Of a DNA stretch of 64,000 bases, positions 35,661-43,714 are shown piece by piece. The notes beneath the pieces were generated by a model. The model ran no database searches. It had not been told where the DNA came from and worked only from the letters and a program-made list of their open reading frames with translations. The DNA lies in assembly GCF_020907245.1 (NCBI RefSeq), contig NZ_JAJJWH010000004.1, positions 62,001-126,000 on the forward strand, in the 5' to 3' direction. The stretch is from Pontibacter harenae (GTDB lineage: Bacteria; Bacteroidota; Bacteroidia; Cytophagales; Hymenobacteraceae). The position numbers and the translations under genes are program-made. Every line of letters starts with the position of its first letter. Within the stretch, counting starts at the first letter, position 1.

Positions 35661-37472
35661 GTGATTGAACAAAGAGAAAATCTATTCAAACAGCGGGCAG
35701 AAAGCTTTGCCGAACAGGAAAAAGGTGCCTCCTCTAAATCTGGCGTGGTGTCGTGGCTGCGGGTGGTGGTGTTTTTGGCAGGTGTTGCTGCGGCTTACTA
35801 CTTCTTTAGCAGCGGGAACAATGTGGCTGGTGCGATGGCTATACTTGGTTCCTACATCATGTTCCTGGTGGTTATGCGTTGGCACAGCCGTCTCGATTTC
35901 AAGTACCAGCACCTGGTGCTGCAGCGCAAAGTAAACGAGTTTGAGGTAGAGCGGCTGCACGGCAGGCTACAGCAGTTTGACGGCGGAGATACCTTCATAA
36001 ATGCGCAGCACCCTTATACTTCAGATTTAGATATATTTGGACAGAACTCGCTTTTTCAGCTGCTGAACCGCTCTGTTACAACGATAGGCAGAGCTAAACT
36101 GGCTGGCTGGCTACAAGCCGCAGCCAAACCCGACGAGGTTGTGCAGCGGCAGGAGGCGGTGGCGGAAATGGCAAGCCCTACGCAACTCGATTGGCTACAG
36201 CACCTACTGGCATTGCCCATGCACTACAAGCACGACAAAGAGCCAGCAAACGAATTTATACTTTGGCTGCGGGAGCGTACTTTCTTTACGCAGCATTCCG
36301 TTCTTAAAGTGCTTCTTTTTATACTGCCCGTTATTACGTTGGCTGCTATTGCAGCCTGGATTTACGGCTACAGTGGCTATATACCAGTGTTCTTTCTGTT
36401 AGTACAGTACCTGCTGAGCTATAAATTTGCAGTGGTTCGGGATGAGTATTATGAGAATAGCGTGGGTATGTACGATGCCATGCGTAGCTATACACGCCAA
36501 TTGCAGCACTTGGAGCAACACCAGTTCGCTTGTGCTAAGTTACAGCAGCTACAGAGCCAGCTGCTGCAGCACAATACCAATGCCTCTGCTGCTGTAGGTA
36601 AGCTGTCCACCATCATCGATTTCTTTTCGTGGCGACTGAGTGCACTCATGAGCTTTTTCCTGAACACCATCCTGATGTGGGATTTCTTCTGGATATACAG
36701 ATTAGAGAACTGGAAAGAGAAGCACCTGGAGCAGGTGGGCAATGCTATAGATGTGCTGGCGGAGTTTGAGGCGCTGGCAAGTATAGCCGCTTTTCAACAT
36801 GCGCATCCTGCCTACACAGTACCTTTGTTAAGCGTCCAACCCTTCGAGGTGAAGGCGAAGACCTTGGCGCATCCGCTTATTTTTTCAGTTAATCCCGTTG
36901 CCAACGATTTTGAAATAGCAGGCGCTGGCAATACGATGGTCATAACAGGTTCCAACATGTCGGGGAAAACCACTTTCTTGCGCACGGTAGGTATAAACAT
37001 GGTGCTGGCCTTTACGGGTGCTCCTGCCTGTGCTGAAGGTTTTACGGTGGCGCCCGCTCAGGTATATACAGCCATGCGCACCGTAGATAATCTGGCAGAA
37101 AACACCTCCTCTTTCTATGCAGAACTGAAACGCTTACGGGTGCTGCTCGAGCTTACTGCGCAAGGGCAACCTGTTTTTTACCTGTTGGATGAGATACTCA
37201 AAGGCACCAACTCCCGCGATCGTCATCACGGCGCAATGGCCCTGATACGCCAGCTGCACAAGCGCAATGCCTCTGGCCTCATCTCCACCCACGATTTGGA
37301 GCTGGGTGCGATGGAGCAGGAACTGCCAGGCAGCGTATACAACTATAGCTTCAACAGCGACATCATTGGCGACGAGATTAAGTTTGATTACAAGCTGCAA
37401 AGAGGTGTTTGCCGAAGCTTTAACGCCAGCAAGCTCATGCAACTGATGGGCATAGAGATGGAGCGTTCCTGA
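35661..37472 (+). CDS. Membrane-anchored MutS-family ATPase
   Basis: The 603-residue protein carries the MutS ATPase domain at its C-terminus. Walker A is TGSNMSGKTTFLRT (430-438), FYAELKRLRVLLE follows, and Walker B is FYLLDEILKGTNSRDRHHGA. LISTHD lies further on. A lever-like helical region precedes the ATPase. Unlike MutS it has no mismatch-recognition domain but has hydrophobic helix pairs at about 29-73 and 213-256 and another at about 327-346. The start is GTG, because a stop precedes it and no ATG is near. The function is unknown; genuine mismatch repair is unlikely for a membrane protein. Confidence 0.8.
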   Translation: MIEQRENLFKQRAESFAEQEKGASSKSGVVSWLRVVVFLAGVAAAYYFFSSGNNVAGAMAILGSYIMFLVVMRWHSRLDFKYQHLVLQRKVNEFEVERLHGRLQQFDGGDTFINAQHPYTSDLDIFGQNSLFQLLNRSVTTIGRAKLAGWLQAAAKPDEVVQRQEAVAEMASPTQLDWLQHLLALPMHYKHDKEPANEFILWLRERTFFTQHSVLKVLLFILPVITLAAIAAWIYGYSGYIPVFFLLVQYLLSYKFAVVRDEYYENSVGMYDAMRSYTRQLQHLEQHQFACAKLQQLQSQLLQHNTNASAAVGKLSTIIDFFSWRLSALMSFFLNTILMWDFFWIYRLENWKEKHLEQVGNAIDVLAEFEALASIAAFQHAHPAYTVPLLSVQPFEVKAKTLAHPLIFSVNPVANDFEIAGAGNTMVITGSNMSGKTTFLRTVGINMVLAFTGAPACAEGFTVAPAQVYTAMRTVDNLAENTSSFYAELKRLRVLLELTAQGQPVFYLLDEILKGTNSRDRHHGAMALIRQLHKRNASGLISTHDLELGAMEQELPGSVYNYSFNSDIIGDEIKFDYKLQRGVCRSFNASKLMQLMGIEMERS

Positions 37473-37486
37473 TAAAGCCTTGACAA

Positions 37487-37531
37487 AAGACAAAGGAGCA
37501 GTATTCAGTATTTATTCTGCTTTTGCTTTTC
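37487..37531 (+). terminator. Weak terminator after the MutS-like gene
   Basis: CAAAGGAGCAG pairs with CTGCTTTTG across a bulge, and T-rich sequence follows. The stem is imperfect. Confidence 0.45.
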
Positions 37532-37554
37532 TCAACTTGAATTAGCTCTCACCT

Positions 37555-37626
37555 CATTAACTAATCAATTCATTAGTATATTACTCAATTATCACATCAG
37601 CACATTAACCAATTAGCACATTAAGC
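37555..37626 (+). repeat. Degenerate octamer array upstream of the gene at 37629
   Basis: Nine in-phase 8-base units with consensus CATTAGCA or AATTAGCA end two bases before the ATG. The consensus is the reverse complement of the TGCTAATG array at 30611. Confidence 0.78.
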
Positions 37627-37628
37627 CC

Positions 37629-37871
37629 ATGAGAACCGTAGCCGACATCCCACACTCAAGTATGAAAATCACCTTACTCGCCTGGAACGGGAAGTATTTA
37701 CTGAAGCTGGAGAAAGGGGATTTTGAACAGACCTATAAGATAAGCGAAATGAACGTGATAGGAGACGAAGGCGCTAAGGCCCTGCTAGACGAAGAATTTT
37801 TAGAAGCTGTCTCAAATCGCTTCACCGATATGCGCAATGCCTTTGTCTCTACCATGAGGCGGAACGGTTAA
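37629..37871 (+). CDS. Small uncharacterised protein, 80 residues
   Basis: I do not recognise a named family. The soluble protein reads as a beta-rich first half (SSMKITLLAWNGKYLLKLEKGDFEQTYKI) and a helical second half (DEEFLEAVSNRFTDMRNAFVSTM). The ordered amino-acid pattern and the following terminator support a real gene. The start ATG lies two bases after an octamer array; an internal Met at residue 12 (SMKITLL) is an alternative start. Confidence 0.7.
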   Translation: MRTVADIPHSSMKITLLAWNGKYLLKLEKGDFEQTYKISEMNVIGDEGAKALLDEEFLEAVSNRFTDMRNAFVSTMRRNG

Positions 37872-37910
37872 AACCGCTGCCACTTTTCTACAATAGAACA
37901 TACTTTTATG

Positions 37911-37956
37911 CCGCCTTTATTTCTGCACCAGCAGAAATAAAGGCGGTTCTGTTTTG
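37911..37956 (+). terminator. Intrinsic terminator with 16-bp perfect stem
   Basis: CCGCCTTTATTTCTGC (37911-37926) pairs perfectly with 37931-37946 around the loop ACCA. TTCTGTTTT follows. Confidence 0.88.
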
Positions 37957-38014
37957 GGAACAGCGTTAATTTTTATACTTTAAGTAGCTGAAAGTGTAGT
38001 ATTTCGCTATATAA

Positions 38015-38042
38015 AAATTAGAAATTAAAATTAGGAATGAGA
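38015..38042 (+). repeat. Short degenerate heptamer array (AAATTAG-like)
   Basis: Four in-phase 7-base units, such as AAATTAG and AATTAGG, lie about 55 bases before the ATG at 38097. The reverse complement belongs to the TTCTAAT-type family seen before tsf. At this length it could be chance AT-rich sequence. Confidence 0.45.
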
Positions 38043-38096
38043 TTTAAGTACTTTTAGTACACTACCGTTTATTATACACATTAAAAGATTGTTCAT

Positions 38097-38507
38097 ATGA
38101 AATCCCTTAACTACATTCTTGCTACAGTAGTAGTTCTGCTTAGCTTTGGAGCATATGCTCAGTCAAATGGACAACAAGCATTTTTAAAGAAATTTGAGTC
38201 TTTTAAGGAAACTCCATACGCTAAAATGAGTTGGACTCTGTCACCTGATGCTTCTGAAAGCGCTGCCCATTCGATACCAATGCCAAACCCTATCGATGTT
38301 ACAAAGACGCATACTGAAGACCCTGAATCAGGCTTATGGCATTATACGAACATTGGTAAAGTTCTTGACCCTGAAACTGGGTACTATATTGACTATGATG
38401 CCCACAGATATTACATGTATCGTGTAGATTCCAAGGCAGGTAAAATCTACAAGGGAAAACCAGAAATCGAGGTAAAGAGGCAAAAAGTTGATGAATCGAA
38501 AGGCTAA
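38097..38507 (+). CDS. Secreted uncharacterised protein, 136 residues
   Basis: The protein has a clear signal peptide (MKSLNYILATVVVLLSFGAYAQ, cut after AYA). A charged mature part of about 114 residues rich in Tyr, Lys and Asp follows (SGLWHYTNIGKVLDPETGYYIDYDAH). No cysteine, lipobox or recognisable domain is present. It is monocistronic: a terminator lies upstream and a bidirectional one downstream. Confidence 0.7.
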   Translation: MKSLNYILATVVVLLSFGAYAQSNGQQAFLKKFESFKETPYAKMSWTLSPDASESAAHSIPMPNPIDVTKTHTEDPESGLWHYTNIGKVLDPETGYYIDYDAHRYYMYRVDSKAGKIYKGKPEIEVKRQKVDESKG

Positions 38508-38509
38508 TA

Positions 38510-38543
38510 CTAATTTGATTCTAATTATATAGAATCGAATTAG
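38510..38543. other. AT-rich 14-bp stem-loop after the gene at 38097
   Basis: 38510-38523 pairs with 38530-38543 with a single T-G pair. It lies directly behind the stop codon and 18 bases before the strong bidirectional terminator, so it may protect the mRNA 3' end. Confidence 0.5.
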
Positions 38544-38561
38544 TGTTAACAACAGGCATAA

Positions 38562-38588
38562 AAAAAGCCCGCTGAAAGCGGGCTTTTT
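38562..38588. terminator. Bidirectional intrinsic terminator between convergent genes
   Basis: There is a 12-bp perfect stem, AAAAAGCCCGCT (38562-38573) with 38577-38588, and a three-base loop. T tracts lie on both strands. It serves the secreted protein gene and tsf. Confidence 0.95.
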
Positions 38589-38610
38589 CTTTTACGTTAG
38601 CAGCGGCTAA

Positions 38611-39444
38611 TTAACCGATAGCTACACGCTTGAACTCGTTTACTGTTAAGCCTTTGCTTGTTTTCTCAAGCAACTGAGCGATAGTAAGAGAAGAATCTTT
38701 TACAAACTCCTGGTTCAACAGTGTATTTTCTTTGTAGAACTTGTTCAGTTTACCCTGAGCAATTTTCTCAAGCATTGCTTCTGGCTTACCTTCAGCACGC
38801 GCTTGCTCTTTACCAACTTCAATCTCACGCTGAACAGTAGCAGCATCAACACCGTCTTTGTCCAAAGCGATTGGCTTCATAGCTGCAATTTGCATCGCGA
38901 TATCTTTGCCAACCTCAGTTACGTCAGTACCGCTAGTGTTGTTAAGGCCTACCAATACACCTAATTTGCCATTAGAGTGGTTGTAAGCAACAACTTTATC
39001 AGCTTTCACAGTCTCGTAAGAAACAACGTCAATTTTCTCACCGATTTTACCCATCAAATCTGTCAGGTGGTCTTGTAACGGACGACCATCAGCCTGAGGA
39101 GCCGCTAACAATTCTTCTTTAGAGGCAGCGTTTGTAGAAACGGCTGTAGAGAGAACTCTTTGTGCCAGCTCCTGGAAATCGGCCACTTTAGATACTGGCT
39201 CTGTTTCGCAAGCAACAGCTACTGCTACGCCAGTAGAACCGTCTTCCGAAATTTGAGTAAGTACTGCACCTTCAGAAGTTTCATTGTCAGCACGCTTGTT
39301 AGCGATTTTCTGACCTGCCTTACGCAGAATATCTTTAGCTGCTTCGAAATCGCCGTTTGCTTCAGTAAGCGCTTTCTTGCAGTCCATCATACCAGCTCCA
39401 GTTTCCTGGCGCAGTTTGTTAACGTCTTGTGCTGTAATAGCCAT
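38611..39444 (-). CDS. tsf: Elongation factor Ts
   Basis: EF-Ts is the nucleotide-exchange factor that recycles EF-Tu. The 277-residue protein has the N-terminal UBA-like domain (VNKLRQETGAGMMDCKKALTEANGDFEAAKDILRK) and the core with ACETEPVSKVADFQEL. The C-terminal part has GKPEAMLEKIAQGKLNKFYKENTLLNQ. It is the last gene of the leftward rplM-rpsI-rpsB-tsf group but is separated from rpsB by 191 bases containing a hairpin and a heptamer array. Confidence 0.97.
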   Translation of the reverse strand: MAITAQDVNKLRQETGAGMMDCKKALTEANGDFEAAKDILRKAGQKIANKRADNETSEGAVLTQISEDGSTGVAVAVACETEPVSKVADFQELAQRVLSTAVSTNAASKEELLAAPQADGRPLQDHLTDLMGKIGEKIDVVSYETVKADKVVAYNHSNGKLGVLVGLNNTSGTDVTEVGKDIAMQIAAMKPIALDKDGVDAATVQREIEVGKEQARAEGKPEAMLEKIAQGKLNKFYKENTLLNQEFVKDSSLTIAQLLEKTSKGLTVNEFKRVAIG

Positions 39445-39454
39445 TTTTTCTATA

Positions 39455-39489
39455 ATTATAAATTAGAAATTATGAATTAGAAATTATCA
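39455..39489 (-). repeat. Degenerate heptamer array just upstream of tsf
   Basis: Five in-phase 7-base units read TTCTAAT or close variants in the tsf direction. The array ends 10 bases before the tsf start codon. Confidence 0.7.
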
Positions 39490-39568
39490 AAGGAATATAA
39501 GAACTATGCCTTTAGCTATAGTTTAAAAGCTAATGCCTAGGTTCTAATATCTTTTCTCATTCCCCTAA

Positions 39569-39613
39569 AACAAACTGAACATTGAAGCAGCTGGGCCCAA
39601 TGTTCAGTTTGTT
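39569..39613 (-). terminator. Hairpin between rpsB and tsf (terminator or attenuator)
   Basis: There is a 16-bp perfect stem (39569-39584 with 39598-39613) with a 13-base loop. On the minus strand it is followed by TTTTAGG, a weak T tract, so partial termination between rpsB and tsf is plausible. Confidence 0.7.
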
Positions 39614-39635
39614 CTTTTTCAATATAAACTAAAGC

Positions 39636-40403
39636 TTATTGTTCGTCAGCTTCTTGCTTTTCTTTGATGCCTTCTTCTTCAGAACGCTTACGCTCAGTTT
39701 CTTCTTTGTCTACTTTGCGCTCAGACAAGCCTTCTTCAATAGCCTTACCCATGATAGACACGATAAGAGAGATTGATTTTGAAGCATCGTCGTTTGCAGG
39801 AATTGGGTAGTCTACCAACTCTGGGTTAGAGTTAGTATCGCAAACCGCAAATACTGGCAGGTTCAATTTATGAGCCTCTTTCACAGCGATGTGCTCACGC
39901 TTCACGTCAACGATGAAAAGCGCTGCAGGAAGTCTAGAAAGATCAGCGATACCGCCCAATACTCTTTCCAGTTTTTCACGCTCACGTGTAAGCATTAATC
40001 TTTCACGCTTTGCGATAGCTGCATAAGCTGTGTTGTCTTTAACCATCTTATCGATAGTAGACATTTTCTTAAGAGACTTACGCACTGTAGCGAAGTTAGT
40101 AAGCATACCGCCTAACCAACGATCGGTAACGTAAGGCATTTTAAGACGCTTCGCCTCTTCCGTAACGATGTCCTGTGCCTGCTTCTTAGTAGCCACGAAC
40201 ATAATCTTACGGCCAGACTTTGCGATGTTCTTGATAGCAGCAGTAGCCTCATCAAGCGCAACCAGCGTTTTGTTCAGGTCAATGATGTGGATCCCGTTCT
40301 TCTCCATGAAGATATACGGAGCCATTTTCGGATCCCACTTGCGGGTAAGGTGGCCAAAGTGAACACCTGCCTCAAGTAATTCTTTATAATTAGTACTTGC
40401 CAT
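39636..40403 (-). CDS. rpsB: 30S ribosomal protein S2
   Basis: S2 binds late to the 30S and helps recruit S1. The 255-residue protein has the signatures LLEAGVHFGHLTRKWDPKMAPYIF, DRWLGGMLTNF and VDYPIPANDDASKSI. The C-terminal tail is strongly acidic/basic (EGLSERKVDKEETERKRSEEEGIKEKQEADEQ). It lies 21 bases after rpsI in the same leftward operon. Confidence 0.97.
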   Translation of the reverse strand: MASTNYKELLEAGVHFGHLTRKWDPKMAPYIFMEKNGIHIIDLNKTLVALDEATAAIKNIAKSGRKIMFVATKKQAQDIVTEEAKRLKMPYVTDRWLGGMLTNFATVRKSLKKMSTIDKMVKDNTAYAAIAKRERLMLTREREKLERVLGGIADLSRLPAALFIVDVKREHIAVKEAHKLNLPVFAVCDTNSNPELVDYPIPANDDASKSISLIVSIMGKAIEEGLSERKVDKEETERKRSEEEGIKEKQEADEQ

Positions 40404-40424
40404 GTTGTTGATACACCTTTAATA

Positions 40425-40811
40425 TTAACGTTTACTGAACTGGAATGAACGACGCGCCTTACGCTTACCGTACTTCTTACGCTCTACCATACGTGGGTCA
40501 CGCGTGATGAAGCCTTCTTTTCTAAGTACAGACTTAGTCTCGGCGTTTTCTACTACCAGTGCTTTAGATATTGCAAGTCTTAGCGCTTCAGCCTGGCCGC
40601 TTACACCACCACCTTTTAAATTAGCAGTAACATCGTACTTGCCAATTGATTCTAAGGTTCTAAACGGCTGATTCACTATAGTCTGCAGTACTTCGCTAGG
40701 GAAGTACGTTTTGATATCTTTACCGTTAATAGTGATATTCCCTTGCCCAGGCGTCATATAGATGCGCGCCACCGAGGTTTTTCTTCTACCAGATGTATTG
40801 ATAACTTCCAT
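40425..40811 (-). CDS. rpsI: 30S ribosomal protein S9
   Basis: S9 lies in the 30S head with its C-terminal arginine tail touching the P-site tRNA. The 128-residue protein has NTSGRRKTSVARIYM, GGGVSGQAEALRLAISKAL and the canonical end YGKRKARRSFQFSKR. It follows rplM by 7 bases. Confidence 0.98.
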   Translation of the reverse strand: MEVINTSGRRKTSVARIYMTPGQGNITINGKDIKTYFPSEVLQTIVNQPFRTLESIGKYDVTANLKGGGVSGQAEALRLAISKALVVENAETKSVLRKEGFITRDPRMVERKKYGKRKARRSFQFSKR

Positions 40812-40818
40812 TAATTAA

Positions 40819-41268
40819 TTAAATGTTGAGGGTTAATTCTTTAGGCTGCTGAGCTGCAAAAGGATGCTCGCTTCCTGTAAAAACATGAAGATTTCTAAAA
40901 AGCTCGCGACCTAGTGGTCCTTTAGGCAACATGCCACGAACCGCGCGCTCTACAAGCAGCGTTGATGATTTAGCCTTAAGCTCACGTGGAGAAGTCTTCT
41001 TCTGACCACCTGGGTAACCAGTGTGCGTCAGGTAGTACTTCTGATCCCACTTACGGCCAGAGAAACGTACGTTGTCAGAGTTGATAACGATTACGTTGTC
41101 GCCGCAGTCAGCATTAGGCGTGTATGAGGGCTTGTTCTTGCCCTTCAGGATCTTGGCGATTTCAGACGCCACGCGACCCAAGTTTCCTTGTCCAGCATCA
41201 ACAATCACCCAGCCTTTGTTGGCTGACTTTTTGCTGATGTGCAAGGTCTTGTAACTTAAATGATCCAT
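40819..41268 (-). CDS. rplM: 50S ribosomal protein L13
   Basis: L13 is an early 50S assembly protein. The 149-residue protein has WVIVDAGQGNLGRVASEIAKILKGK, CGDNVIVINSDNVRFSGRKW and AVRGMLPKGPLGRELFRNLHVF. It is the first gene of the leftward operon and has the best promoter match in the window just upstream. Confidence 0.98.
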   Translation of the reverse strand: MDHLSYKTLHISKKSANKGWVIVDAGQGNLGRVASEIAKILKGKNKPSYTPNADCGDNVIVINSDNVRFSGRKWDQKYYLTHTGYPGGQKKTSPRELKAKSSTLLVERAVRGMLPKGPLGRELFRNLHVFTGSEHPFAAQQPKELTLNI

Positions 41269-41332
41269 TTTTAGTGGTTGTAAGCGGTTTTTATTTAACT
41301 ATTAATTTCTTTCGGTTCTCGAAAAATGGTCA

Positions 41333-41363
41333 CAAAGATACAATATACTTTTTTGATATGCAA
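41333..41363 (-). promoter_or_regulatory. Promoter of the rplM-rpsI-rpsB-tsf operon
   Basis: On the minus strand a TTG at 41363-41361 is followed after 20 bases by TATCTTTG (41340-41333). That agrees with the Bacteroidota consensus TTG, about 19-20 bases, TAnnTTTG. The transcript would start near 41326, about 58 bases before the rplM ATG. Confidence 0.75.
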
Positions 41364-41429
41364 TAGATTGTGTAGAAATATACTGTGTAACAGGGAAATA
41401 GTAAGTTAAAGTGATTGTTAATTTGTATT

Positions 41430-41491
41430 ATTCTCAAACAAATGTCTCTAAAGACACAGTCGGTCACCTTTAGAGACATTTGTTTGAGAAT
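41430..41491. terminator. 24-bp perfect inverted repeat between the BlaR1-like gene and the rplM promoter
   Basis: 41430-41453 pairs without mismatch with 41468-41491 around a 14-base loop. It begins 5 bases beyond the BlaR1-like stop codon. There is no T tract on either side, so a Rho-independent role is uncertain. It would at least shield the 3' end and separate the two operons. Confidence 0.65.
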
Positions 41492-41496
41492 TAACT

Positions 41497-43713
41497 TTAC
41501 TCTTCTTTTATCCTCACAGGAGGTGGCGGAGGAGGAAGAGGAGGAAGTTCACCATATTTATTCTCTGCTTGAGTAACATTGTTGCTGTCGTACAGGTTAT
41601 AAACTTCTTCTGTGCCCGATTTAAGGTATAAGTGAATGAGGCGTATTTTGTTTTCGCCTTCATTTCTTAAAGTCCAGCCTACTTGCTGCACTTTTGGGTT
41701 CCGTTTTAAAAATGACTTGTATTCTTCTGTTTGATTGGCTTCGTCTGGAATATATGGAGGTTCTACCTGTTTATCTCGTTTTACCACTGGCGGAGCGTAC
41801 TTCTTAATTTCTTTATCTCGCTTTACGATTGGTGGCGAATCGGGCAGTCTGCCATACTTCTTCTCAGCTCCGGCTATACTTTGCTTATCGTTTAGTTGGT
41901 ATATTTCCTCCTTTCCTGATTTCAGTTTGACAACCACCTTCCCGCCCGATAGCAAGGAAATATCACTTACTGAAGGGTTCTGTTTTAGGAAAGTTTGATA
42001 GTCTCTGGATGAACGCAAGTCCTGCTGCTTATTCTGTTGTGCAGGTGGAGGAGGCGGCGGCGCAGGCAACGCTGGCGGTGGAGGAGGGGGTAGCGGTGCC
42101 TCGGCAGGTACTGGTGGAGCGGGCGGCGGCGGTGGAGGTAATGGCAAAGCTCCGTATTTCTTCTCGGCCGCAGCTATACTTTCTTTATCCTTAAAATCAT
42201 ATGTTTCTTTTTGGCCAGATTTCAGGTGCAACACAATTTTGCCTTCTTCCCAATGCAGGTTTTCCACAGTAGGGTTCTTCTCCAGAAATTCCCTTACATG
42301 CTTTGGTACGCTGGGCGTTTGCTGCTGTGGATCTTGTAGGCCGGTTTTGATGTGTGGCGGCAGCTTACCATACTTTTTTTCAAGCGCATCTACACTTTGC
42401 TTGTCTTTTAAATTGTAAGTTTCTGTATCACCAGACTTTGATTTAATCGTAATTTTGTCACCTGAAATCACCCGCTTCTCCTCAAAGCTCCCTACTGGGT
42501 TTGTTATAACATAATTGCTATAAGGATTGGGAGTGGCTGTTTTACCTTGAGCTGTGTCTTCCGAAGATGACTCGCCTTTATCGTTAGAAGTCAACTTTAC
42601 GCCATACCTTCTGTTGGCGTCTGCTAAATCCTGTTCGTTATTTAATAGATAGGTTTCTTCTTTTCCATTTCTGAGTTTAATCACCAATGTGTTTGGCGCA
42701 GACCAACTGGTATATTCGAGGTCAAGGTTGTTCTTCACATAAACATCTGGGGCAACCTCTATATATTCTGCTGTATTATTTGTTCTTTTTTCAGTGACAA
42801 CTCTTGTAATTTTTTGGTCTTGCACCGCAGATTGTTCTTTAGTTTGAGCCACACCATTAAAAGCAAGCACAAGAGCAGTAGCAACAGGTACTACCACCAG
42901 AAATCGGAGCAGGTTTGTTTTGGTACTCGGATTCTTGTTCATCATAGCTATGCGTTGTTTTATAGTTAAAAAATTGAAGTTATTGGCAATTGCTGAGCCT
43001 TGAGATAGGCCGCTGACCCTGATTAGGCTGTACTGGTAAGCTTTGCTGTCGAGGCCGCTTTGCAGTACCTTACTATCGGCGATAAACTCAAGGTTTTGTT
43101 TTATAGCGAGTTTCATGAGCCAGGCGCCTGGGTTAAACCAGTAGAAAACCGTGCTCAGCTCCGACAGCAGCACATCCAGTGTGTGCCACTCTTTTACATG
43201 CACCTGCTCGTGCCGAAGTATAGGCACCAGTTCTTCTGGCTGATACTTGGCAGGATTTAGAAAGATTGACCGCCAGAAGGAGAAGGGATTGATGTCCTGC
43301 TGTACCCGCCTATAGTTAAAGCCATGCAGCTGCGCATTTTTCGACTGCAGATACAGCCTATACAGCGATAGCAGCTGTAGAGCAAAACGTACAAGTAGCA
43401 CGCCCACTCCAAACCAGAAAATTAGTATGAGCAATTGCCATACATCAAAAGCAGCAGGAGCCTGTTTAGGTTGCGGCTCTATGTAATACCATTCAGGCGA
43501 TACAGCAACCAATTTTTGGGTTAGTTGCTTGTTTTCTGCCATCAATTTAGAAAGATCTATAAAAGGATAAACCGTAGAAAAAGCTATTCCAAAAATCAGA
43601 AAACAGCGATTTAAAGTATAGAAAGTAAGCCTGCGCAGCACAAAGAAGTACGCCAGGTAAAATAGTACCAGGGCTACGTTTACTTTCAGCAAGTATAAGA
43701 TCAGGCTTGGCAT
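41497..43713 (-). CDS. M56 (BlaR1-like) membrane metallopeptidase with repeated C-terminal modules
   Basis: The 738-residue protein begins like BlaR1/MecR1. It has four membrane helices (about 2-24, 31-50, 91-115, 269-288) and the zinc motif HEQVH at 168-172, with E209 in LEFIADSKV. BlaR1-type proteases inactivate the BlaI repressor on receiving a signal. The beta-lactam sensor domain is absent. Residues about 325-725 instead hold five copies of a module ending ...LKSGxEExYxLxDxxSxxxAEKKYGxLP, separated by proline-rich linkers that include runs of six prolines. The ligand is unknown. It starts one base after blaI, on the same strand. Confidence 0.85.
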   Translation of the reverse strand: MPSLILYLLKVNVALVLFYLAYFFVLRRLTFYTLNRCFLIFGIAFSTVYPFIDLSKLMAENKQLTQKLVAVSPEWYYIEPQPKQAPAAFDVWQLLILIFWFGVGVLLVRFALQLLSLYRLYLQSKNAQLHGFNYRRVQQDINPFSFWRSIFLNPAKYQPEELVPILRHEQVHVKEWHTLDVLLSELSTVFYWFNPGAWLMKLAIKQNLEFIADSKVLQSGLDSKAYQYSLIRVSGLSQGSAIANNFNFLTIKQRIAMMNKNPSTKTNLLRFLVVVPVATALVLAFNGVAQTKEQSAVQDQKITRVVTEKRTNNTAEYIEVAPDVYVKNNLDLEYTSWSAPNTLVIKLRNGKEETYLLNNEQDLADANRRYGVKLTSNDKGESSSEDTAQGKTATPNPYSNYVITNPVGSFEEKRVISGDKITIKSKSGDTETYNLKDKQSVDALEKKYGKLPPHIKTGLQDPQQQTPSVPKHVREFLEKNPTVENLHWEEGKIVLHLKSGQKETYDFKDKESIAAAEKKYGALPLPPPPPPAPPVPAEAPLPPPPPPALPAPPPPPPAQQNKQQDLRSSRDYQTFLKQNPSVSDISLLSGGKVVVKLKSGKEEIYQLNDKQSIAGAEKKYGRLPDSPPIVKRDKEIKKYAPPVVKRDKQVEPPYIPDEANQTEEYKSFLKRNPKVQQVGWTLRNEGENKIRLIHLYLKSGTEEVYNLYDSNNVTQAENKYGELPPLPPPPPPVRIKEE

Positions 43714-43714
43714 A

